From Heterotrichella gracilis (taxonomy: Eukaryota > Sar > Xanthophyceae > Tribonematales > Xanthonemataceae), in assembly GCA_032358255.1 (NCBI GenBank), contig JAULBX010023852.1:1-64000 (forward strand): a DNA stretch of 64,000 bases, given 5' to 3'. The notes beneath the pieces are model-generated. The model was not told the DNA's origin. It did no database searches and saw only the letters and a program-made list of their open reading frames with translations. This document shows positions 1 through 13,600 of this stretch, piece after piece; the first letter of the stretch is position 1, and each line of letters opens with the position of its first letter. Position numbers and translations under genes: made by a program.

Positions 1-321
1 GGTGCAGGTGATTTCAGCTCAATATGGAATTTATAAACACCAAACAAACCTTACTCAGTTACGTGGCTCCCACTGTACTTAAAACTGAAATGATGAACAA
101 CAGCTTTGATTTTGCAATTATGATCTGTTACATTCCCTAATGTGGGGCCTTAACATACCCTGATTGCTGCAATTCATAAGCAATGCCACACATGTGCTTG
201 CGTCACAGCTCATTGGCCAATTATGTCCCCAATACTGCATTACTTTTTACACCCTATCAACGTGGTCTACTGCAGCAACAAAACATTATCGATAATGCCA
301 ACACTGTGGGCCACGGCGTAG
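1..321. other. 5' flank, no gene seen
   Basis: AT-rich sequence before the first F-box/LRR reading frame. The stretch around 261-277 resembles the upstream flank of the paralogue at 39632-40957 (a shared gtggtctactgcagc word), so the duplication of the F-box genes included some upstream sequence. No other coding signal is visible. Confidence 0.5.
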
Positions 322-1785
322 GTGCTGCTTTCCCTTCCTTTTGCTGAGCGCGTGTGGGCTACTGCTGTATGCACACGCTGGCACAACCTGCTGAACCGCC
401 AGGGATTGCTGTGGGAGCTGGTGCACATCCCTTTGGTGACCTGCACGACAAGGTGGGCTCCGTGGAAATTCCTGCGCAGCCCCCTCCGTCTATCCCACAC
501 CAAGGAGCTGGACATGTGGCACTATGCTGTGGCCGCTGGCACCTGCGCTGCCCTGGTGGGGAAAATGAACCCTGCCCTTGTGCGCTCCTTGCGCATGAAG
601 GTGTATGAGGGTGGCGATGCACTTCCTGGAGGCAAGCGTGCACCTGCGCACAAACGCCCGCTGGAGTACTTTGGGTTTGTGCTGGCCTCCATCTGCCAGC
701 TGCGTGGCCTGGAGACGCTGTCGCTGGCTGTGTGCGCGGCCCCATCAGCCAGACCTGGTGGGGATGCTGTCACGCATGAGGCGCAGGTGCACATACACGC
801 CAGCATGGCGCCCGTGACCGCCCACCTCAGCCGCCTCACAGCGCTCACCAGCCTGCGCCTTGATTTAATGCAGGGGAGCAGGCCAGATCCGGGGGAATAC
901 GCCACCACCGCACCTTTCCCACTGCCCCACATGACCTCCGTGCATAGGCTGACACTAGTTTTGAGGGCGCATAGGTACTATGACAGATTTGGCAGCCCTG
1001 ACAGCGTGTCGCTTCAGTTGTTACGCAGCCTGCCACAGCTGCGCGCCCTTAAATTGGAGGTTGGCATATGTTTGGCGCTCGACCTGCGCCCAGCCACCTC
1101 TCTGTCTTCCCTCACACTCATACTGAGTACATCGGAAATGAGCTTGCCAGTGCCTGAGGATGGGCCCTGGTGGCCTGCATCACTACAGCACCTGGAGCTG
1201 CCGTGCGTGAGCTTCAAACTGAGGGGGTCCAATGGGTTTGTTGCTATTGGGGACAAGTGGCCGCGCTTCCTTCCGCCGGTGCACAGCCTGTCACTACTGT
1301 ACTACGCACACACGATTGGGGAGATGAACCGCCTGCTACAGCTCGTCCCCGCCTCCCTGGGGCATCTGACCCTGGGTCTGCGTGACAAGGCAGAGGCCAA
1401 GCTGCCTCTCATGCCCAACCTCATCTGCTTGGCGTGCTGGGACACCGATGGCAGAAGGCCACCTTATGGAGAGCCCAAGCCGTGGTCGCTGGAGCAAACG
1501 GGGCCCATCAACCCGCAGCTGCGCCTGGAGGGATGGTGTGCAGGGAACCAACTGCGGGTGGCAGGGCAGGGGTGGACGATAGTGGCGGATGAGCGCGGGG
1601 TAAAGCAGGTGGTGGAGCAGCAGTGGGAACCTGGAGAGGCATTGCAACGCCAGGTGGGCGGTGCGGGGAGCGTGGCCCTGGCGGACACTGGGTTGCCAAC
1701 GGTTGATTCAGAGCGGTTGGCGGCGCTGCGGTGGGTGGTGGGCCAGTATAGGCTCCCTGCTGCTGGCAGCCACTCTGGTGGTTAG
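322..1785 (+). pseudogene. F-box/LRR-type protein gene, 5' end interrupted by TAG
   Basis: An open frame of about 487 codons ends at TAG 1783-1785. It starts with an F-box-like segment (VLLSLPFAERVWATAVC, then RWHNLL) and continues with leucine-rich repeats (LTALTSLRLDL, LPQLRALKLEVG, TSLSSLTLIL). F-box proteins usually bridge Skp1/cullin ubiquitin ligases to substrates through the LRR; that role is inferred from the family. It is clearly paralogous to the reverse-strand gene at 39632-40957, sharing the C-terminal block around GQGWTIVADE. In the paralogue the frame begins ATG CTG CCG CAG GTG CTG. Here the equivalent in-frame ATG at 295 is followed after eight codons by TAG (319-321), where the paralogue has CAG. 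Either this is a pseudogene with an early stop, or TAG is the end of an intron (AG|GTG) and the true first exon lies upstream. The long frame downstream remains open, which favours a recent lesion or the intron explanation. Confidence 0.6.
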
Positions 1786-3666
1786 GAGCACTCCCTGGAT
1801 CACTTGTTTAATGTGTTCCCTGGCATCATGAGCAGGAACATGGACGTGGTTGCATGTGTCCCCACTCATGATGATCCAAATTAAGCAATGGTTGCCTGGA
1901 CCCCATTTTGGGTGGGCTGTCATCATCCTGCAGATGTGTTTGGTTTATTCTTGAATAGGTCCCTCTTGGTGCATGCCATGGCTTGATAGGAGTGCACTGG
2001 ACTTCATGCGCACTGTGGTTTTATATATCGGCATATAGCATGCATTGTGTGCATTGGCCTAGGCCTACCCAAACTTTTCTTTGGTAGGCGTTCACATGTA
2101 TATATTTTATACAGCTAACAGCGGCATGTGCATCTGCATGTTATTGCAATAATTGTTATGAATCGATCTGAATCGATGATTATTTTCCCATTGGATTTTT
2201 TTGGCAAGGGACCTGCCGCAGGTCATTGCATCCATCTTGAACGCCATTGCGACGCCTTGCACATGGGCATTTTGAACACTTTGTAGTCTACACCCATGCG
2301 CTGGGCGGTCACCGCAGTGTGACGAGGCAGAATATCAACGCTGGGGTCACCGGATTTTCGCATCACATTGCCAAAGTAGGCTTTAATACTCAGGGTTGGC
2401 TCAGCCAGAGGCTACAGGCTATTAAGGGACAACGTTGGACGTCCACCAATTATTTGCACGCTGTTCAGTGCAGTGCATGCCATACACGGCGCCAAGATTA
2501 AGCGTAATACATGTTTTTCTGCAATGCGCGCCGTTAGCAAGCATTACTTGCGATCATCATGTCGTTCCCTGTTACTCGCGTGATATTGGCAGGCGGCTCA
2601 GCTCTGACTAGTCAGTACTCAGAGACAGTAAGACCTTGAGATCTGATCATTAAGTACTGTTGAGACTTTTTATTGTTTACAGATGTGCTGTATAGTCTTC
2701 AAGTGATAGGATTCTGCTTACCCATTTCAGCTAATGTACAACAGCCCCTAATAGCAGCCGTAAATATATACTAACTGCACACACAACACATGTGTTGCCA
2801 ACTGTGACAGTCCCTAGGGTTGTCAAGGTACATGATCTCTAGTGATGCTAAAAACCCGCGTCGGCATTATAACAAACTGACATGTAGCGCTGAATGTGCA
2901 GGGTGCTATATGTGCAGTCGCAAAAGCCACTGTGAACATGTTAGTGTGCCCCCTTATGTCATTGTTGTGCTAGGAAGGAATCCCAGGTACCACCGCTAAA
3001 TGCAGCAACATAAGCTTAAATGAGCAGAATCAATGGGCTCATATGCAAGCTGCTAAGGTGAGTGTCATTTCTTCTCCAATAGTCAGTTTGCAAGCCACCA
3101 CAAAGTGGAGGGTGGTGGGCAGTAATCCATTGATGCCTTGAACAGTTTTGTGGCACAGGAAGCTGAAACGGGGTAGCAATGCAGCGCCGGCGCATACACA
3201 AAAATTCACCCGAAAAATGCGTACAACATACAACGGGGAAAACGGGCAAAAACCCTCCGTTGCCCCCTCCCGCCCCTAGCTGAATATTTAAAAATGGTGT
3301 ATTATTTGGGTCGAGGTTTGCAGCCCTCGGACACCCCTCTGCAAACCCCTTTGCCCAGTAAGAAGCCACCAACCTGCCTGAAACCCTGCAGGGAATGCTA
3401 AAGCCTCCCCAAAAAAACCAAAATCCTGCATTGATTGAAAACCTCTGCCCATTCTGCAACATGCATGTGCAACACGCATGCCATTTAACTGGTTCAAAAT
3501 GCTTAACTTTCTCAACAAAAAACCACCGAAACCAACAGGAACCCGACAAAATAGAGGCCTTAGAAAACGCTGCTGGCCAACAAACCCCCTCCCCTCCCCC
3601 CCACCCCCCGAAAACACCTAACCCAACCACCAGTGTCAGTAGCTCGTGGGCATACCAACCTCCGCC
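1786..3666. other. Intergenic region, no supported gene
   Basis: This holds the 3' flank of the F-box gene and the downstream flank of the convergent stress-protein gene. Several open stretches exist, including one of about 200 codons on the reverse strand at 3016-3630. Their composition (runs of Gly, Trp and Phe from C-rich/T-rich DNA) and lack of any recognisable motif or splice structure argue against coding. Confidence 0.5.
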
Positions 3667-6565
3667 TTACACCACCACCAATGGGCGGCTGCAGTAGCGC
3701 GTGACGTGCGCGGTGATGCCTCCGTACATGAGCTGGCGCACCATGCCCTGACCGTGGTTCAGCAGCAGCACTGCGCGCGCCTGGCTGGCGTCGGCCTGGC
3801 TACACAGCTCCTCACCCACGGGGCTGGCGCTGTCGGGGCTGCCGTTGCCGCCTGGGGGGGTGGGGTGGGGGTCAGGTGGTTGTGGTGAGGCCAAGGTGGC
3901 AGCAGAGGGTTTCAGCTCGAGATATGCATGGCAGGGTCGATCAAATGCACTGCCATGCAAGCAAACTCTGCACACTGAATTGCAACAGGTAGTTGTCCAT
4001 TTGACTATGCAAGCAGGACAGCAGAGATGGAGTGGACGGGCAGCGGGTAATGCCCCAGCCATGGGGAAGTACGTGGTGCAGCGCTTTGCAAGCACAACGC
4101 CCTAGCAGTGTGGCACTTGCATCCCATGCATGCCACAACTGTGCCGTCCCCATATGCAGATCAAGCAGGGTGCATAGGGCTTAGGGTTAGGGTTGGTCCC
4201 ACGTACCCTCTGATGCCTCCAGGAACTGCAGGTCAAAGGTGCACTCAGGCGCAGCTGCAGCCGCCAGCTGGACGACCTCCTCCGCTGCCTGCTGGTCACC
4301 ATTGGCCAGGTAGCGCACGCGCACCAGGTCACCCTGCAAACAAGAGGGTAAGGGGTAAGGATTATGTGTAGGGGGTTGGATGCGTCATATGAGACTCGGC
4401 AAAATACTACTCGATCATTAACTCCCATGTGGTATCCAACAGCATGCAATTGGATTGCCCGCTGTAATTTAATACTCGAGTTCCTGCCATTATGAGATCA
4501 TTGACATGACGTCAGCTGTACTGACCACCCACATCACCGCCGACACGATGCTAATCCTGGGTCTGAAATATGTACACTGACGGTGGTGCCAGTGTTCCCA
4601 ACCAATCCCCACTCCTCACCATGCATGCTTGGCAGCGCACATGCAAGACAGACTGGTACTCTCTGGCTGCATTGCTATCATGCATGTAATCGACTGCCTG
4701 ACTGACCTTGCGTGCCAGGTGTCGCGCCGCCAGCTGCAGCGCGCGCTCCAGCCCCGCCACGTCATCCGCCCCCGCCACCAGCAGCTCGCTGCGCGTGGCC
4801 TTGCCCTGCGCCAGCACCCCGGGGGGCAGCAGCAGGGTGGGCACGCCGCAATTCTGGGAGCAGTAGCGCGCCACGGAGCCGTAGTCCGCGAGCACGCCGC
4901 TGCAAAAAGGGAGCAAGCATGAGTGGGACAAAAACCAATCAGAATAGCTTTCTTCTTAAATGACGTTGTGTTCTGGAACAATCTTCGTAAAAATTCAATG
5001 AAGTTGTGTTCTGGAACAACGGCTGACTTAAAGTTGTTATTTCATCAAGCAACTTGTCCCAAGTGCGAAGGCGGCAATCCATCCCTTCCGCCCACCACAT
5101 GTGCCTCCATGCAATTCCCTCCCCCCCACCACACAGCCATGTGCAACCCTCCTCACCTGCCGTGGCTTGCGATGAGCACCATGTCCGCCCTGTCCTGCAT
5201 GGCCTTGGTGCAGATGGCCTCGCCGATGCTGGCGGCAGACTTGTGGCCGCGCTCCTTCAGGATGGAGACCTGCGGGAGGGTGGGTGGCAGCATGAGGGAG
5301 GGGGCCTTCTGGTGCCCATGTGCCCGGCAGCAGAGATGGTCCAGTGCAGGTCCTGCAGCTATGACTGTCGCTTGTTGCACGTGGCGTGCCAGGTAGCATC
5401 CGGTGGGCGGAGTGTGCACCCCGCTGTGGTACTACAGGGTTTTAGAAGTAAAGTTGTGTTTTGCGCACCTCAAAACGCTGCCCTGCCTCCACCAGCGTGG
5501 ATGCAAACCTGCGCTGGATCATCTCGTGGGCCCCCTGGGTCAGGCGGGCAAGCCACTCCTGCAGGTGGGGCATCGCACCAGGGTGAGAAGGTGCGGGTAG
5601 GACTTGGTGCACTTTCCAACACGCACACCTGTTAAAGGTGCACCTTTCTTACTTCAAATCAGAAAAAAATTGTACACACGAGTGTATCCCATAGAATTGC
5701 AACACATTGCAGTGTCAGAGACCTTCACAAACTTGTTGTATATGCGTGGATAGTGGTGGCAGGCAGAGCGCACAAGGGTATTGTGCATCTGGCCGATGTG
5801 TGTGTGCGGGTGGGGGTGCCCTGGGGCTGGTGTGAGGGTTTTACCTGTGCCTGTGTGTTCTCAAGCGCCATGGATGACCACTGGTTCCCCGCTGCTGAGG
5901 AGCCAACCGCGGTGTAGGGGGTGCGGGCGTCGCTGACCACGTGCACCAGCTGCACCAAGTCACCTGTGGGACAAAAATGTACTGAGCGAAATATTCCACT
6001 GCTACCACAGCAAGGCGTGGGAACGACAAATGGGTGTGGGCAGGGAGCAGTCAAGATGCTGGGCACAGGCATATCAGTGTGCTACAGCTGGTGATAAAGG
6101 GCCAAAAAGCGTCGTGAAAAAGCAGAGTGCCAGGTGTCGTTCGCTGTCCAAGGGCAGCAGACAGCGCGTGAAGGGTGCGACTGGGGAGGTGATTTCAAGC
6201 CTGAAACGCCCCCAACCCAAGCCAGGTGTCGTACCATCCCTGCACACGTTGTCCACCGTCCATTTGACAGCCGATTGTGCGTCCTCCGTGTCGTCCACGG
6301 CCACGATTATCCTCCTTGCGTACGCAGACAGGAGAGTTGCCCCGCTGGAGGTGACAGACGGCGCCTCACGCGTGGCCAAACGCGCCTCAACGGTGTGAGA
6401 GGACTTTGGGACCCGGGCGCTGCTTGGCTTGGTGGCCGAGCGGAGACTGTTGAAGCGGGGCTTGAGCAGGGAGGAAGCCTTGAAGGCCACCTGGGTGGTG
6501 TGAGCTGTGCTCCTGGTAGGTTTCTGGGCGGCAACTGTGCCTGGGGAGCTGCTGAACGCCCTCAT
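3667..6565 (-). CDS. Tandem universal stress protein (two USP domains) with organelle leader
   Basis: Seven exons join in phase: 6565-6235, 5963-5845, 5558-5469, 5269-5157, 4899-4707, 4333-4207, 3851-3667, giving about 385 residues. Residues 1 to about 80 are Ser/Ala/Arg-rich with few acids, like a plastid or mitochondrial transit peptide. The first USP domain starts RRIIVAVDDTEDAQSAVKW, the standard beta-1 strand with an Asp that contacts ATP, and ends ADMVLIASHGSG...GSVARYC...VPTLLLP, matching the G-x2-G-x9-G-S nucleotide loop in degenerate form. A second, more diverged USP unit follows: SELLVAGADDVAGLERALQLA at its start and AVLLLNHGQGMVRQLMYGG...RPLVVV at its end. USPs bind ATP/AMP and act in stress signalling; organelle targeting is an inference. 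The start is the first in-frame ATG before the leader. The gene is divergent from NCAPD3 across about 1.1 kb. Confidence 0.8.
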
Positions 6566-7648
6566 CGTGAGGATGTTGTTGGCTGGTGGTATGACTAATA
6601 TGTGATGTTACTAAAGGCGGCACTGGCACAGTCAGATGGTGGCTTTAATAGCGTACGTAACGCTCGGCAGCTGCAAGCAACCTGCAACAAAGAAGACGAG
6701 GCACTCAATGCACAAGGAAAAGGTTTGTGAAAGCAAGAACACGTGTGGCTCCAAGCAACGACTCTGCATCCTGAAACGAGTGAAACAAATATCACAGGAC
6801 GTTTCACCGCATGCATTTGCGTCTCGGACGACGTTGCTGCTTTGCGTAAGACACAACACTTCCTATTCCCTCAACAAGACTTGTCAGCTACGTTTCACAA
6901 CTGGGCACCCAGTGCAGCGCACGGGTTTTGTTTTGAGAACGCAAGTGACCTAACTGGCAAACCTGTTCGGCCTGGACCTGACCTGGGGGACTTGCCTGTA
7001 CGCGATTCGCGGTCAGCAGCGAGCTTCAGTTGGACGTTGACAACAGCAGTGATCTTGGGTGTGAATGAGCGAGAATCTGTGGACATCCAGCGAGGTTTGC
7101 GCCCTTTGTTTACCTGGATATTTCGCAAGTCACGGGTTATTTCCTTGTGCGTATCTGATTCTGTAGATCATCGCGTGTGTGGACAAGGATGGCACGAGAG
7201 AGAAAAGGGGGACGAAGATGGGCGGTCCTAAATCGAGGAGGAAAAATGAACACCTTGTTTCTTCTGATTTGGGTGTACTCTCCCTTGACAAGCAAAAATT
7301 TCAAACTGGTCTGCAAACTATACAAGTGCCAAGTTCTGACCTGACGCAAGCGAAAGCGCAGATAGCTGGCCATCGCAGGCTAGAACACTGCGCGAACACG
7401 GCGACGCAGCCCGCGGGGTCCAGCAGGGTTGCAACACCATGCCCGACACGACGCCAGATGGGATGAACAGAGCTGCCCAACAATCTTCACAGCGTTCCTA
7501 CTGGCAGGCAGACCGTAAATCAAGCTTCTTGCGCCCGTACCAAATCACTAATCGTTGCTAGTCTACAACCGTCTTTACGTCAGACACACAACCAGGACGA
7601 ACACCACAGACCCCCACACCCCACTCCAGTATCCAGCTGCAGATAGCG
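6566..7648. other. Divergent promoter region between the stress protein gene and NCAPD3
   Basis: About 1.1 kb separates the two start codons. It must hold both promoters and 5' leaders, and possibly non-coding first exons. I see no convincing TATA box and no coding motif. Reading frames here are short and carry no recognisable domain. Confidence 0.5.
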
Positions 7649-10600
7649 ATGGATTTAGAGGCCATAGCCAGCGTCTTGCAGCGGGTTGGTCAGTCTGGCA
7701 GCGGTGGCACCCCACAGCCTGGAGGCCCGGGGATAAGCGGCGAGGAGGTGCAGCTGTTTTCGGAGCTAGCAGAGCTCAGCGAGGACGAGTGCTGCAAGCT
7801 CTGGGAGGAGCTGCCTGCACAAGGGGTGTCACTCCCAGATGTATCCAGGTGGGCTGCTGCTCAAAACTGTCAAAAGCTGGGTTGGATCAACACGTTTTTT
7901 TCCGGTTGAAGGGTTTGGTATCCATCTTGCAAACTGGGGTCCATCTTGTACCATAGCTTTGGCACACTGGCTGGTTGAGTCTGCCTGAGGGGGTCCTGCC
8001 AGCAGTAACTCACTTCTATGCTGCAATCATTGCCGTGAAACCATACGCCTCTTCCTGTGTGCAGTGGTATGGGCGCTCTCCTGGCGTCAGGGTCTGCCAC
8101 GCAGGCGCTGCATGGCGCAGTCATCTTCTCCCAGCTGCTGGCCGCACCAGCCTGCCCCGTGAGTGCCCCACACCCTGCACGTTTGGTTTAACTATTAGGT
8201 ACCTAGCAGTGTGCGCCTGCCATTTTGGGCTTGGGGATCCAACACCAGCTGTATGGGACATGGAGGACGTGCAGCTGCTGCGCAGTCTCATATCCACGCA
8301 CTTGCCATTGCCCTATCCACCTGTGGGGCATTTTACAAAGGCAATCCACCACCACCACCACCATGTCCCACTTGTATACTTGCCACAGCACACTCCGCAC
8401 CAAGTGCGAGCACGCACAACACCCACACGCCACCGATTGCACCCCTTTCGCCACACAGGTGTTCAGCCTCCTGAGTGAGCAGGCCGCTGCTGAGCTGTTC
8501 AAGTTCCTGCGCAAGCTGTGTGTGCCGGAGAGCAGGGGGGGCGGGGCACAAGGGGGCAGGGAGGCGGCGCCCATGGAGGTGGACGGGGAGGCAGCACCAG
8601 CAGATACAACCTCATTGCCACAGGTGCGCAAAACCCTGCTCAGCCTCGGCTCTTTATGCCTGCAAGATGTGCATGGCAAGGTTCCTGCTCCCATTTTAAT
8701 ACCAGAAATTCGCAGGATTTCTAGTGTAAAGAACATGGAAATTCCCTGAAAACTCTAGTACCGTAGAAAAGAGCATTTTTCATCTAATCCCAATGGCAGC
8801 TGCTTTGACCGCCACCGACCCACTCTGCTGTTGCCTCCCCCGCAGATCCTGCACAACCTCTCCACCCTGGCCGCCCGCGCCAGCCTGCGCAACCAGGCAG
8901 CCATCATCCAGGGACTGGTGGAGGTGGCGGCAGCCGCGGCGCGCTCCCCCGCCCTCCCGCCACCCGCGGTGGCCTCCTGCCACGCCACCCTGGCTGCCCT
9001 GGTGCACCCCAGGCACGGCGAGGTGGCGGATACTTGTGCGCTGGTCATGCGCCACCTGGCGCCGGCGCTGCTGGGGCTGCGGCAGGCCCTCATGGGTGCG
9101 TTGGGAAGACTTGGCCAAAGCGGGGTGGCAGACCTGGCCACACATGGGTGCATGGGGAGTACCCGGCGCGACCCTGTTGCATTACCCTAGCATGCATTAG
9201 GATAGCCCTAGCGATGCATACATGCGGGGGAACCCTCTCACACTTGTAGCCATCCTGTTGTTGTGTGTCTGGCATGGGACAGGTTCCACCGTGTTGTTGG
9301 GTGTTCCGAATGCAGTAACAATCAGGTGTGCAATCATGTGGTTATCACCCAATTGCAGGGGATAGCAGCAAGGCCGCTGCACCTGCTCCTGGGCGCCATG
9401 AGGCGGCTGTGCGGGACGCAACGCTCACATTGCTGGGCACAATCATCAGGTGCGAAATCATGCCCTAAGGAATACATGCACCTGCTCCGCATTGTGGGAA
9501 GATCAGGGGATGTGAGGTGGGGGATACGGGGGATACGGGGTTTATGTAATGGCGAACATGCGGTCGATGGCGTTGTGGGGGACAGGCTTTGTGTAATGGC
9601 AGGGGATGTGGTTAATGGTCTTGCATGTTAAATCCATGGAGGCTGGTGACGTATTGCGTGCCACAGGTATTTGTTTCTTTTACATCCCTGCCCATGCACA
9701 GTGATTGCAACACAGCAGGTCAGACAATGCAGTCTGTTCTTGTGGTCCTCAAAATACATTCCATTTTTCATTTTTGAAAAATCGGTTACGTTCATATTAT
9801 CAAATTTGTTCAAATTCTGTCCCCAGGGCCTCCCCCGACACGCAACCCCCTGCCATCGCCCTCATCAAATACCTGCTCCTCAAAACCCCCGACAAAGCTG
9901 ACTTCAGGGCCATGGCGGTGGAGGCGGGGGCAGCACTCGCATGCCTGCTGCCACCTGGCGGCCAGGCGGAGGTGGTGCTGTTTGGCGTGCGCATGTCGCG
10001 CTCTGCCAAGGTGGGGGAAGGGTTACGGGGTAGGAGGGTATCGGGTAGGGTTTTGGGAGCCACCTTGGATGGGGTGGTGCTGTTTGGCATGCGCACATCT
10101 AGCTCTACCCAGGTGGGCCCGTGTGACAAGGGTCAGCTGTCAGCCTTACACTGGTGCAGTGTTAGGAGTCTGCACAAGTTGATAGCAATAATATACCCAA
10201 CATCTTTCACCCCATGCTGACGTGGCGCCCCATGGTCCCTGCCCCTGCAGGCCACACACCGCCAGCTGGCAGTGGATTTCCTCCCCGCGCTCCTCAACGC
10301 CCTGCCAAACCCCTTCCACCCTTCGCTCCCCCTGGCCGCACAGCCATCGCCCATGCCCCACCCAGCGGTGGCGAGGGTGCGCAACCAAAACCCTAAACCT
10401 TGAACCCTATACCCCGCAGAGGCCAGGGTGCACAACCCAAATTGTACAACACCCGTTTCCATTACCATGGACAGCGTACATGGCATGCAGGTCTTGGCTG
10501 TGGGCTTACTGCATTACACAAAAATGGCCTTCTTTGCTTGTATTGCCATCCTTGTCACAATCTGTTGAACGTTCAGCACACGGTGTCTGCTTCCTACCCC

Positions 10601-13600
10601 TGTGGGGATGCTCACTACTATCACCCAACCCGGCTTTTGGGCCAATTGCACACGCATTGCTGTCCTGCTAGAGGGCAAATGACCAACTAACTGCCAGCTA
10701 CCATATTGTGACCACACCTGTCTGCTCCCTTAAACAAACCCTACCATACCCTAAATTGCCCCAACAAACCCTTTGCAGGTCCTGGCCACCAGCACCCCCA
10801 CAGTGGCGCCGCTCTCCGCCCGCCGCCCCACTCCCCTCTCCTCCGCTGCCTCGCCGGCACCCCCACCCCCCACCATCGCCCCCGGCACCCTCCTCCTTGC
10901 CGCTCTGGTGCAGCGCACAGCGGACAAGGTTGCGCCAATCAGGGCTAAGGCGCTGGGCCATGTGGGTGGGCTCATGGAGAAACACCTGGCGCCAGCGGGG
11001 CAGGTGCTGGACGGCGCGGGGCAGCGGTTCTTTAGGGTGAGTGCTAGGGTTTTGAACACGCTCTATGAAAGATGGTAGGGTTTTTAGCGAGGCAGGCGCT
11101 GGATGATGGTGTTGCTAGCACAGTCACATGGATGCACGTGCAGCATCCCAAACCCCCCACACCCACAGCCACACTCCCCCACACTGTAGGTGCTGCTGAC
11201 CTGCCAGGGTGTGAGCCTGTCTGACCTCGCCCCCACCGAGGCCCCAGCCACCCGCGCGCCGCCACCTGGCGCCTCCCCCGGCCCCCACCAGCCAATGGAT
11301 GATGAGGAAGGGGGGTCGCATGACGATCAGGAGAACCAGCAGCCTCCTGAGGGAGCAACGCCAGGTGGCGCCACCCCAGCGCAGCAGCAGCAGCAGGGGA
11401 GGGGTTCGGTGGGTGTGAAAGGGGGGGTGCGGCTGGTGCCGACGGCGGTGCAGCAGGTGTCGCCTGAACAGGTGGGGGTTGTGGTGGTTATGGTATGGTG
11501 TTTCTTGCCACGCACATGCCCTACCTTGAAACCACGATTTAATGTATTTTCTCAACATGATGCACTCTCACTGGCCTCATGCTCATTCCAGTTCTTCCGA
11601 CCCTACCAATACCTAGCATAGGGTTTCCCTATGGGTGCGGGAACCTTGAAACCCGTCCCCTATACCCTTGTGCAGGGTTTGTCCGACCTGCTTCGCCTGG
11701 CCTCCCGGCGCTGCTGCGATGACAAGGCGGCTGTGCGCAAGGCTGCGCTGGGGCTGTTGGAGGCGGTGCTGGTGGCAGGGTGCGGTGGGGTGGGGGGGAG
11801 GGTGGTGCTGCCGGGGCCTGCGGAGGTGCAGGTGAGGGGTGGGTGTGATGGTTGGGGGGGTGCGTGCAAATTCATTACATCGTGTTACGGCATGTCCATG
11901 TCATACGTATGCACAGAGCCACATTCCAGAGCATTGCACACTATTTCGATCTTCCTATCATCGCACACACAGACACGCCCATACATAACACATTGATGCA
12001 AAGAAATGATGTAGTAACAACCTCCCCTTTCCAGTCCTTGAGCGTGCCACCTGCGACCCCATGGGGAACTTTTTATATTTGCAATACGAAACTAATGCTG
12101 AATAAATCATAAATCCCCCCACTTCCCAGGTCCTTGAGCGCGCCACCTGCGACCCCATGGTGAGTGTGCGCAAGGCTGCACTAGCGGGGGTGACCCGCTT
12201 GCTGAGGCTGCTGCCGCAGGTGGAGGAGGTGGCGCAGCTGTGGGTGCTCGCGGCGCTGCAGATGGTGGGTGGGTCTGGGAGGGGATGTGGTGCAACCTTG
12301 GGCAAGTAGTTTTACTACTAATACGATAGAGTGCATTTGAGGGGGGTAACTACTGTGTCCATAAATTAGGCCTGTCCCCTTGAAAAAAAGGCGCTGCCCG
12401 ATGGCGCCACTAGGCATCAAATTAGTTGATTGACCATTTGCATGTGAATGACCACACGGTACAAAATTACATCCTCACAAACACCATGCATTCTCAGAAC
12501 CCCCTGCCCCATCCTTCCAGGTCCTGGATGTGGAGACATCCATCCAGGAGCAGCTGCTCGACCAATTCCACGACTGCATCCTAGCCCCCGCCGCGGCAGC
12601 AGCCGCCACTGGGCGCGGGGGCGCAGCCGCAGCCGCCATGCCGCCGCCATCCGCCGCCACGGCGGCGTCTCGTCTGCGGCCGCTGCTGGCGTGCGTGGCG
12701 CGGGGTGGCGCCGCCACGCGTGCCTGTTTGGCCAAGGCGGTGGCGTTGCTGGGGGGGAAAGGGAGGGTGAAGGGGCGGGCGGTGGCTGCGGGTCTGCAGG
12801 GGGTGGTGGCGGCGGCAGGTGGGTGGGTGGGTGGGGTGGGTGTTGCAGCACCACATGAGTGCCTCTTATGTGCCACAAGTCAAAAACGCACCGCCTCCCC
12901 CCGCATGATGGCATGCATGGTGCTCATCATCGCAACACGTACTTCTTCCACTTGATCCTCATTACGCGCTGCCTCCCATTCTCTCACGCATGACGCGCAC
13001 GTCTACTCGATCCCCATTAGGTGCCTCCCATCCTCTCATGTGTGTGTTTGCTCTGCGCTAGATGCAGGTGGGCTGCGCCAGGAGGCTGCCGCCAGCGGTG
13101 CGTGGCTGGTCCTTGCTGAGGTGTCGGCGCACGACCCGGCAGCGCCATCATGGGAATTCCTGCAGGTATGGATGATACTATGGATGAGAGTAGCTGAAGA
13201 GTAGTGATATAAAAAAAACGTTGGATTATTCATTATCTTAATGTTTATTAAATTCTTGTATCCTGATGAGGGAGGAAATAGGAGATGCTCTGAACCACCG
13301 GTAACTTTTCAACCACAAGCAGTATTAGCTACTGTATCTGCACTCTCCTGTCCCAACTTGGCAATGCCCCACCCCCAACCCTTCCACCCTGCAGGAGCGT
13401 TGGCGCATGCTGCGGGCCGACGCCTCCTCCACCACCCCCGATGCTGACGTGGCGCAGCTGCTGCGCGTGATTGCCAATGCAGCCGCGCGGTTCCCGCCAC
13501 AGGAGGGGGCTGACCTGGCGGGGGAGCTGTTCAAGGTGGGTATTTCAATATACAATAATGGTTAGAATTACATTGGAGAAAACGTTTAGAGAGTTCCCCC

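Noticed and set aside
3016-3630. Open stretch of about 200 codons on the minus strand
   Set aside because: No motif, Gly/Trp/Phe bias explained by C-rich DNA, and a shorter frame in another phase covers part of it.
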